From Carya illinoinensis (Eukaryota; Streptophyta; Magnoliopsida; Fagales; Juglandaceae), in assembly GCF_018687715.1 (NCBI RefSeq), contig NC_056759.1:1141501-1205500 (forward strand): 64,000 nt of DNA, written 5' to 3'. The notes below the pieces were generated by a model. It did no database searches and had not been told where the DNA came from. It was given only the letters and a program-made list of their open reading frames with translations. Made by a program: the position numbers and the translations under genes. This document shows positions 54,216 to 64,000 of this stretch, one piece after another. Each line of letters begins with the position of its first letter. The stretch's first letter is position 1.

Positions 54216-56097
54216 ATGAAGGAATTAGGGAAAATGCCTAGACCAGGCCCAAGACCTTATGAGTGTGTTAGGAAAGCTTGGCATAGCGATAGACACCACC
54301 CCATCAGAGGTTCTCTCATTCAAGAAATTTTCAGGTACCCCATATCGCACAATATAGATATACCCAGGTATCCCATGAAACATTTCTAATCTGTGTCGTC
54401 TGTCTGTTTAGGGTTGTCGAAAAGGTTCATAGCTCAGCTACGAGGAAGAACAAAGAATGGCAGGAGAAGCTCCCTATTGTTGTGATCAAAGCAGAAGAGA
54501 TTATGTACTCCAAAGCCAATTCCGAGGTATAGACAAGTGAGCGAAGTTTTTTATTTTATTTTTGGTTTCCCCTAAAGAAACAATCAACTATACTACATGT
54601 ATTTACGTCATGAGTAAGTCCATATATGTTGTTTGGGTCCTAAACTTCAATGATTGTGAGTTCGAGTATTCTAAACTTCTTTCATTTACCACATTTGTTT
54701 TGTTGATACACAGCTTTAGTATGCATCTGGGTTTAGTTCCATCTTCTTTTCAAGCTCATATTTTTGGGTCCTCTTTCTTGCTTAGGCTGAATACATGGAC
54801 CTTAAAACGTTGTGGGACCGAGCGACTAACGCCATCAATACAATTATTAGGCGTGATGAGAGTACAGAAACTGGAAAGTTTCTCCAGCCATGTATTGAAG
54901 GTAACCCATTCGATTTTGTATTGAAAGTTTATTTATTTATGTATTTTTACTTTCAATCTAATTTTGCTTGTATGCTTTTGGGTTCTCATCATTTTAGTTT
55001 AATTTTGGTTCGACTTGAAATCAATTGCCAAGAGTTTGTGATTTTTTTTTTTTAAATAAGAGTTTGTGATTTGATCACGTGTATCCATGTGTAATTTTCC
55101 TCTCTCCATTTCTAACAAAAAAGCACTGGATTTGGACACAATCAAAGAGAGATTTCTGCGTTTAATATCTTTGTAATTCTTTACTCTTTATCTGAACCAC
55201 TCAGCTGCTCTAAATTTGGGCTGCACCGCAAGAAGAGCATCAAGGAGCCAGCGGAATTGCAACCCGAAGTGTTACTTAACTCCCAGTATTCAAGAAACCC
55301 TCCATACTTCTTCCGGAACTGTTGAGAATGCTTTTCAAGGGAATCATACCACCAATTTACAGTACCTGTCACGCTGTTCGAAACTTGTGAATCCAGCCTC
55401 TCTGATTCCAACCGGTCCGAGCAATTTTATTCAAAATATTGATTATGCGTCTAACAAGTATCCCTTTGCATCTGAGAGTGTTCTGCCTTCTTGTAATATC
55501 CCCAGTTTACCTATGAAGAACTATACGGTGACAAATTTTTGTTCAGTTTATCCCTTGTGTTATGTTAATGACTGCCCGTTCGAAGAATCCCAGGATGGTT
55601 TTGGAATCCTCCCTAAAGTGGATTCTAGCACTTCGGACCCTGCGCAGGTGGGTATTGAGAACCTCTGTTCATGTAATGTAGATGCTTTATATCAGATGAC
55701 CGAAACTAATTCAAGCGGAACTCCTGAGAAACTATGTAAGATTGGCTGTGATCTATCATTGCGGTTGGGCCCTGTGTCTGATACATGCCCGAGCGTTGGA
55801 AATAGTAAGGTCCAACTACAAGATGTTGATTCTGGTAATTTTCCAAATGGAAGAAAATTTTGTTATCAATCACTAGAAGTGGATAAAAAACTATCCCTCA
55901 TTCCCGGGGAATATGTGAATGGACCATTAGACTTGTGTTCAAGCAAATGGATTTATGATGGCGAAAGAAATGTAGAAGAAACAACGAGAAAGAGAAAGGC
56001 AGTTTTTGACCACCCAGCAGAGGATCAGCAGCTCTGTTGGCAGCCAAAGCTTCCATGTAGTCACCTAACTGGAAGTATGAGAAATGCAGGTTTGTAG
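54216..56097 (+). CDS. Conserved plant protein of unknown function (nuclear-type, MPRPGPRPYECVR family)
   Basis: Four exons: 54216-54334, 54412-54526, 54786-54900 and 55205-56097. GT-AG introns with consistent phases (2, 0, 1) give 413 residues. The first 140 residues are dense and highly structured: PRPGPRPYECVRKAWHSDRH, GSLIQEIFRVV, KNKEWQEKLPIVVIKAEEIM, YSKANSEAEYMDLKTLWDR, STETGKFLQPCIEAALNLGC. I recall plant homologues with this block, some labelled mediator subunit 15-like, but cannot support a function. The rest is polar, Ser/Asn/Cys-rich and probably disordered, with a basic TTRKRKAVFDH motif near the end that could be a nuclear signal. Start may instead be the second ATG (54234), where the conserved block begins. 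Confidence 0.8.
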
Positions 56098-57430
56098 ACC
56101 GGTTCAAAGTATGTTGTTTCAGATCTTGGTGTGGAAGCTGTATCTTGCAATCTTTATAAGGTTAAATTAGATAGTGATGAGTTGTAAAAATGTAAACAGA
56201 CTCAGTTTAAACTAGATGTACGCGATGGATAATCTAACTGCAGAGGCCTTTTAATGTGCAATGTACAAAAGAGTCTTGTATGGCTGATGCTGGTAGTATA
56301 ATATTGGAACTATATGTCATTAATCTGTGTTGACTTAGTTTATACACGATCAAGATTTGCTTTCAGAACAGTGCACTTGAAATTTTGAAGAAAGGAAGTG
56401 TTGGGAGATAGCGGGCCTAGTTTAAAATGGAGGTTGATAACACCCAAGACTTTATAAACCTGTTTACATAAATACGTATAGGGGTTTTTCTATCAATTAT
56501 GGAAGGCAGAAGTCGTGAGGTATAATATCAAACAAATTGGAAAAGGGCATGGGGTTGTGCATGACCTGAAGAATGGTGGTTTGGGGTTGAAGAATGACAG
56601 ATCAAGCCTGGATTTTAGCATTCAGAATTGAGAGCGCACTTTGTATTTAAACACGAGGTCTGTAAAAGTTACATTTCCTCCTCATTCAACAGCATGCTCT
56701 GAAAACTGAGGACAAGAAGTCACGGACATGGGGGAGCTGTTCTGAAGCTGTTTTCATGAACATAAGAAAATGCGCCCGGCGTGGTTGTCCCGTAACAATT
56801 GGCGATCAAATGCACACTGTTGATTTGAAGATATATATATATATATATATTTTTTTTTCTAACATAAACATCACATCAAGAATATCATATATTTTTTCAA
56901 AAACAGTTAAATATCATTAACTGGAAATTCAAATAAAAAAAAACAAATCACAAATGTATTAATAATTATAAGGATTATTGATACACCTAATCATTAATAA
57001 TCATTTTAGTTTTCCTCCTGAGTAGACCAAGTAACAAAGGGGTCCACACTCCACACCAGTCTCTCAACTCTCATGGCATAATTGAATGGGATGATAATTA
57101 GGGTTGGAAAAGGACACCTCATTGTCTCCCATTGCCGCAAACAAAAAATAAAAAAGCTTGGGTTAATTTTGTTTTCCCCTCCACTTCTGGAGTAGAACCA
57201 ATTATTCCTGGAGCCCTCTCTACCAAGGTCGTCTGATTTGGAACAGAATAATCCCTTGCTGCTCCTGTATTGAGATTGAGGCAGGGGGCCCCTCACCTGG
57301 GACTTTGATGGCCTTCTCTATGTCTGTCCTTTAGGAGCAGGAGGAGGAAGAAATTGATCAATGAATAACTGGTTAGTGGGTGGGGGTGTCCTTCATCTTT
57401 TTATTTCCCCTTCTTAGGATCATATAAATA
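56098..57430. other. 3' UTR and spacer
   Basis: The first 200 bp are the probable 3' UTR of the preceding gene. The remainder has a (TA)n run at 56829-56850 and no supported gene; the ORF at 57006-57296 has no motif. Confidence 0.5.
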
Positions 57431-57439
57431 TATATATAT

Positions 57440-57630
57440 ATATATATAAAATGAGAAATGATATTTGACGTCATGGAGTGTGCAAGTGCCACACAATTAT
57501 TTAAAAAAAAAAGTGAATAAATACGGGATCACGTGAAAAAACTAATTTTTTAATAATGAATCTCATTTTTTTTTAAATGATTATACGATATTTGTATATT
57601 TCACAACTATATATAGCATTATTCTTATGA
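57440..57630. repeat. MITE-like inverted repeat
   Basis: The left part (GTGTGCAAGTGCCACACAAT, then TTATTTAAAAAAA) is roughly the reverse complement of the right part (TTTTTTAAATGATTATACGA to TTTCAC). The right end reads TAGCATTATTCTTA, matching the inverted end of the 52990 repeat. Confidence 0.5.
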
Positions 57631-60600
57631 ATCCGAAATCATCCCTCCCCGACTTTCCCTAAATTAAACAACACCATGATAACATACTTGGGCCGGGTAT
57701 ATTTGGGCTTCTTCCACTAGGCCCACGAATTCTAAAATGAAACTTGAGTTGCTCACGTATGAAGAATTTTCTCAATTCAATGATTGGGTCGAGCTTCTCT
57801 CCGGGCCTAAACACAAGACATGTATGTGGTTCACACATGAGCCCAACTCACCAAAAAGGACAATAAGAGAGGTGTAATATTAATAAAGATATTATGTTAA
57901 AATCAAATTATAAAAATTAACTTCCAAACTAATGAGACTAAAGTGTAGTTTGGATAGCGATAATTTTAGATAAAAATTTTATTAAAATTTTATTTTTTTA
58001 ATATTATTATTGTTTTACGATTTGAAAAAGTTGAATAATTTATTATATTTTTTGTAAAAATTTAAAAAAATTATAATAAAAAGATAAGATGAGATCAAAC
58101 CGTTTCTATATCTCAAATATTTGTAGCCTAAATATTTGTATAAATAAAAATTCGAAATAAAAAAAATACTAGCGTCAAAGTATCTCTTTTGTACGGAGTT
58201 TGGCTAACATCCTGTTAAAAATTTATTAGATATTTTTTTATTTTTTTTTTTGTTGAAAAATGAATGAATAAGATTGAAACGGTGATGTAAAATTAATATT
58301 GCATATGACCAACCCCACCTATTTATTATTTTTTTCAAATACATTGAAAAAGCAAAAGCGGTCAAATCCATCATCTCCATTTTGAAAGTGTGGATAGAAT
58401 GGGCTAATGACACCTATTTACTATTAATTAAGAGAAAGAAGCACTTTTGACAAAGTCATGTCACATCGATCTCAGTGCTAGTCATCCGAAGATCTGTATA
58501 TATGAGAAAGTTGAACCTTTCTACCTAGCGTTTTCTTCAAACTTGGAAGTTCTCAAAGTCAAGACTACCTAACACCTAGTTTAAATTGGGGTATATTATC
58601 ATTTTTTATTTTCGGTGCCGCTAGTGTGCGGCTTAATTTTGAGTATTGGACGTGCTCATTAGTATAAATTATTTATTTTGATTTTTTTTATATATTTTAA
58701 ACATTTTTATATATTTTTAAAAATAAAAAATTATAGAATATATTATTATTTTTTATTTTAATTGTTTGTGAAATTAAGTCCATGATAGGAGTCCTCCCCC
58801 AGCCCAAGAGACCCACTTTTGAAAGTGTATAAATATATAAGTAAGGATGTTATTTATTATCTTATACTATATATTTTATATATTTTTAAATTATTTTTTA
58901 TTATTTTTATTAAATTAATTAAGTTATTATACTTATCATTTATATATTACATATTTATTATCAAGTAAATAAAAAATAAATTAAAATAAATATGACGTAC
59001 CATATATGGATATGATAAGTAAAATTATTAATAGATAGATTTGAGGCTTTCTTCAGTCTCCACTTTAGCACCTCCATTCCCTTCCCTTCATTTGGTGCTC
59101 GGTCGTAGTTTCAAAGTCAAATATATTTTCAAAGATTAAACTGAGAACTTAATTAAAGCTGCTTTTCTTATTTATTAACTCAGTGCTGCAAGAGCATGAC
59201 CTGCGTTACTTTAGAAAATCAGAGCAATATATTAATTAATTATTATTTTATTCTAAATGATTTTTATTTTAGTTTTTATAATAGTATTAATAATTAATTA
59301 ACAAAACAAATATAAGTACTATGAATGCTAAATACAGTTATACGTGTATGTTCTGTGCATTTTCTTTAAAAAAAATTGAGATTTATTATTTAAAAAACAA
59401 AATTTTCATATGCATCCAAGATATACCTTTTTTTTTTTAAAAAAAAAAGAAGTGTGTGAAATTTACATATCTTAAAATTATAAATATCATTTCTCAAAAT
59501 ATATATAATGATAATTGACCGATTTTTATGACTAAATTAAACATATTTGTAAATGACTTGTCTCACCATCAATCGTGATCGTTAACCTGCAAGTCGTTAT
59601 ATAAGTGGTATTATGTACTTATGACAACTCCGATACTTAAAGTCAGTAACTAGTGAATGTTAATAATTCAATAATTTTAATTAGATTATTCAAGAGTTAC
59701 TTGTCACCTTTATATCAAGACTCATTGGATGAGTACCGTAAATAAATTAACTTTATGCACTGCATAGCCATCAGGAGATTTATCCTTTATGTATTTGAAT
59801 TATTTAATCGTCATTTCATTCATATTCATAGGCTAAGGAATCATCCATTTTAATACACAGGACGGCTAGGCGTGTATTATACTACACGGCTCCTTTCAGT
59901 AGTTATCATTTAGGGATGTTGGCCCTTGAGCTCTAATTTGGATCAGACCAATATTAACTCATTTAATATTAGTATAACATTACCATTTAACAAAAAAAAT
60001 CTGCATTCTATTTTATCATTATCAAAATCATGAATCTCATTATTATTTTTTTCAAGAAAAATAAAAGGATATATATTGTACAAGTAGAACTATTTAATGC
60101 TGAAGTATCGATCGAGATCTGTAAATGTGGATAGTTGTGTATTAATATAGTGGTGGGTATTGTTAAATCATGATAACTAAATAAAATATTGGAGCACGTT
60201 CATATTTATCATTGGCCTTACCAAAAGGACGATAAATATATATATAGGAGCCAATATTAATATATATAAGATGACGAGGCACATCTAATTAAGTACTTCC
60301 ACGTAGAAGATATATTTTAATGTTAAAAAATAAACATCTTAACCAAGGTAACAGTACGTACGTGAAGTACTCGAAATAAATTAACGGTTCAGATCGTTAT
60401 ATTCTATATGTCTCTTTATCATGATGTGGCTCGATCGGCTCATTAAAAGTTAATCTATGTTTCATTCTTGTAAACGTAGGACAATCGAATAATTAAAATC
60501 CTTTTGCATGTAATTAGATTGGCAGACAATTTGAGCATTACAAATACAGATCCAAAGAACATCAAATATTAACATAATATTGTGTCCTTTTAAAGCATAG

Positions 60601-61900
60601 CCTCGATTGGCGACACAGACACAAATGATGATTTTTTAATTAATATGGGCACACTTTTCACGTTACATTTATCTATACAATAATGTTACTCTTACAGCTA
60701 GTTTGTACAGCTGGTTTTTATGGCTGTAATTTTTTTTATTTAATAATTAAGTAAGTATTTTTTAATAATATTGTAAATTTTTTATTTTTTTTTAAATATT
60801 AAAGTGTGTTAAAAAAATACATGTAAAAAAATACAAAAAACATTAGCGGGAGCCCCAGCAGAGCTCCTGGCAATGGGAGTAGCATCACTTTTATCGGTAT
60901 GAATTAATGGAAATACATAAAAGTGATATTATAAATTAACATGGCTTCATGTTATTTATCAAATTTATCATTTGAAAAATTACATCAAATTATATTAATT
61001 TGTAAAATTATTTTTACGTAATTGTTTTGTAGTTAAAATATTTATCATATATATATACACACACATAGGATTATGACGTTCAGATTTTCTGCTTTATATA
61101 TATATATATATATATAACAATGGGATACAATTAGAAAAAACTAGTTTTTTTTTTTTTTTTTTACCAATATTCCAAATTTTTTTAAAAAGAATGTGTGGGA
61201 CTTATGATCATACACTATAGCTAGGATTATATAAATCATTATCTTTTAAGAGAAAGAATACATTTATTTCTAAAAGATACAATTCTTACGAAACATACAT
61301 TGAAATCTTTATATTATATAAATACACAATTATTAGCTGTTGTCATCACTTTTCTGGTACAGCAGAGTTGGGTTGGGGGCACAGAAGATTTATTACAAAC
61401 CTCACACACCGGTTCAAAGGAGTTTGAACGTGGTGGTTGAGTCGAACAGCTCAGGAAGTAATTGCATACCTGCTCATGCATGCATGATCTCAACTGGAAA
61501 ATACGGATCACATCAATGCAGCTTGTCCAGCGACTTTTCCTTTCGTAATATATTAAAGAATTCCCTTGCATGTGGTGGTGTGCATGGGTTCCTCCAAAGA
61601 AGAAAAAAAAATTCCTTGAATGGCCGAAGTTCCTGTGAGATCTAGGGCTAGCCGCATGTGAATGTCCCCGGCTATATTGGTAGCTCCTCCAAGTTTCAAA
61701 CTACTACTTACGTACCGGTAATTATATTATGTAAAATATATCTAATAAAATATTTATATAATTTAATTTAATTTAAAAAATTAATTTTAAATTTTAAATC
61801 TTAAACATAGAATAACTTTTCATGTCAGATGGATCATCTTATGTACACGAGGTTTGGATTTTTAAGATCCGTTGTGCTAGATAGCTAGCTGTACTTATAT
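57631..61900. other. AT-rich intergenic region
   Basis: No gene supported in 4.3 kb. There are AT-rich blocks resembling MITEs (about 57950-58100 and 60680-60900, the latter ending in a GC-richer AGCGGGAGCCCC segment) and TA runs. A less AT-rich patch at 61340-61640 has ORFs on both strands but no recognised product. Confidence 0.5.
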
Positions 61901-61904
61901 AGTA

Positions 61905-62085
61905 ATGTTATGTACAGTTGTAGAATTGTAAACGTTGTATAATTATTTTGAAAAAAAGTAAGGTCCACAATTAAAAAATTAATTTTTTTTTTATGTAGGT
62001 CCCATATTAATTTATTTTTTTTAAAACAGCTACACGCTGCTTACACAATCATAACTGTAAATATCATTTCTCATATAAATTTATA
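61905..62085. repeat. MITE-like inverted repeat
   Basis: Left end TAATGTTATGTACAGTTGTA and, at the other end, ACACAATCATAACTGTAAAT, which is its approximate reverse complement over about 40 bp. A run of T and A lies between the arms. Confidence 0.55.
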
Positions 62086-64000
62086 TCTTTGGTATTATTT
62101 TATTAGAACATGTTCTGCCCATTTTGCAGACATCATACGATATATATCTTACAACATATATGACTCATGTCTCCACACTGTCACATGTATATAAATACAG
62201 AAGATTATTAATTAATTAATATATATCATGAGTGACAACCATAAGGCATGTTTATATATATATAATAAAATCCAGTTTCAGAGTAAGAGAAATATTTTAA
62301 CGGCAAATAAATTACTTAAAAGTATGATAAAATTTTATATAATACGTTAATTTATCAAAAAGATTTAACGTATTAGATTTATTTTTAATATACAAATTTA
62401 CTTTTATAGATAATTATAACACGATTTCTATTAAAATAGAACATTAATTATTATTTTAACTAGATATCTTCCCATCGCTATAGCTTAGCTGTAATTAAGG
62501 TAGCCCGTCGTACACGCTACATGCATTTGTTTCTCGATTTAACCGGTCCGGTAAGTAGGAAACAAAAGGTTTTAGGTTGTTAGCCTGTAATTACTTTTCC
62601 TGAAAGCTGTATGGTACCTTCGTGTTATAGCGTTGAATTAATGCAGTAATTAATTAATCAAAATTTTATATTGTAATTAATATTAATGTGGCCGGCTATC
62701 CATTATGATCTTATTATAATAATTTAAATATTAATGTGCTATATAGCTAGAGATGATAATAATTAATTAGAAGATTCTGATCCAGTACTGAATAATTAAA
62801 ATGCCATGCCCGCACCACATGAAGATAAGATACATATATACATGATATAATGTAGGAGGATCATCACATGATTTGCCAAAATCAGTCTTATATATTGGGT
62901 GGTCGTCATCACGATGCATAAATTTTTTAAGTTTAAATTGGAAAATAATAAATTGTATGCCACATTCTCGTACGTACGTAGGTACATGAAAGTTAAACTT
63001 CATGTTATACATGCTAAGATCACTACTACTGATCAATAATTAGGAAAAATAAAAAGGAATTATAGGAGCAGGCCGTTACGTTAAAATTATGCGTGTAATG
63101 ACCGAGAAAATAAAAAAATACAATTAGCTAGTGGCAATAAAATGAAATTATATATATATTTTTACATATATATTAGGTCAGCAGTATGTGTAACGTACGT
63201 TTGACTAATTGGGTTAAACAAGTTTTTTATAAAAATAATATATTTAAAAAATGATTAATGAATAATTTAATGTATAATGACAAAAAAGCAAACTTGTGAG
63301 ATGAGATGAAACTTGACATTGATATAAGCTGTGGGAGAGAGGTTTGCGAATATCAAAAAAGCAATGTTTCGCTTTGTCAATAATTTTAATCAAGTATTTT
63401 TAAATTACAAAAACATTATGAAAGGCAAATGTGTGATAGATTGAACTTGAAATGAGTAGGTAAAGAGACAGACATTAGAAATTGGGAGAGGTTCGAGTTG
63501 ATAGCGAAGAGGGAATTGAAAATGTGAGAGAGAGGTAGAAAAAAAAAATAATAATTATATATCTAAAATAAGAAAATAATGAATTTAACATAATTTAAAT
63601 AAATTAAGGTGGTGTTGTTTTCACGTACGTTGGATGTGATATATATGTGTGAGACCTTTCGTGTCTCTTAAGGTAACCCTAGCTAGAGATTAATTAATTG
63701 TGTTTTAAAAAATCTTATATATGCTCCTGATGAAATCGAACCATATATATTGTTTTAGGGGATATGTTAAAGAAGTAATTAAATACAAGCATATAATAAT
63801 AATTATTAATTGCAACTAGTCTATAACAGCTGTTTATTATATTTTTGTTATTCGCATAATAGCGATAGTGTGACCCAATCGGTCGTTTGGTTGACTGTAT
63901 GTATGAATGGGTGATATGTTCAATATCAGGATCTCAATTTTTACATCAGTTTTCTTTCTTTCACATTGTTTTCGTTCTTCATGTGCAGTACTTCGTATCT
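62086..64000. other. AT-rich intergenic region to window end
   Basis: No gene, RNA or clear repeat family is recognised. TATATA tracts and TAATTAATTA runs are frequent. Confidence 0.5.

Noticed and set aside
61314..61645. Overlapping ORFs on both strands in a less AT-rich patch
   Set aside because: No family resemblance in either direction and no splice-consistent extension.

Overview
This window is nuclear DNA from a flowering plant, most likely a woody eudicot. It shows AT-rich spacers, GT-AG introns, (GA)n/(CT)n microsatellites, several kinds of LTR retrotransposon, hAT-like elements, a tRNA-derived SINE, an Aux/IAA gene and a plant-type U6 promoter. The species cannot be read from the sequence; Fagales is only a guess. 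About 21 kb of the first 34 kb is retrotransposon.

Layout: (1) 1-1954, the 3' end of a Ty1/copia element with a palindrome-rich LTR. (2) 2833-5089, minus strand, a four-exon U11/U12 snRNP 25 kDa protein gene. (3) 5439-11523, a nearly complete but disabled Ty3/gypsy chromovirus with 424-bp LTRs; its gag is split by a 609-bp hAT-like element. (4) 12004-16960, minus strand, a ten-exon nucleotide-sugar transporter gene with a SINE and a MITE in its introns. (5) 18731-33716, a nest. An old degenerate copia element (TSD AAGAG) contains a whole Sirevirus-like copia element (20213-29040, TSD TATTC). Its 3' LTR holds a 960-bp hAT-like element carrying two glutamate-receptor exons with their intron. 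(6) 36879-38232, a four-exon IAA29-type Aux/IAA gene, followed by a U6 snRNA gene at 38814-38915. (7) 40338-44974, a 19-exon LRR-malectin receptor gene that stops just after the membrane span and has no kinase. (8) 45302-45374, minus strand, tRNA-Arg(CCG). (9) 50189-51460, minus strand, an intronless GT14/DUF266 glycosyltransferase. (10) 54216-56097, a four-exon plant protein of unknown function. (11) 56098-64000, AT-rich spacer with MITE-like repeats and no gene I can support.

The host genes do not form a pathway. Two are splicing components (SNRNP25 of the minor spliceosome and U6 of the major one), two concern Golgi glycosylation (transporter and GT14), and the others are an auxin repressor, a receptor and an unknown nuclear-type protein. 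Exon structures were assembled by eye from GT/AG sites, reading-frame continuity and family resemblance; no alignment was run.

The most unusual observation is a pair of homologous antisense ORFs (about 141 and 145 codons) in the two nested copia elements. Each has a TATA box about 105 bp before its ATG. Next come the gene-carrying hAT element, the kinase-less receptor, the palindrome array in the first LTR, and the duplicated primer binding site in the Sirevirus-like element.
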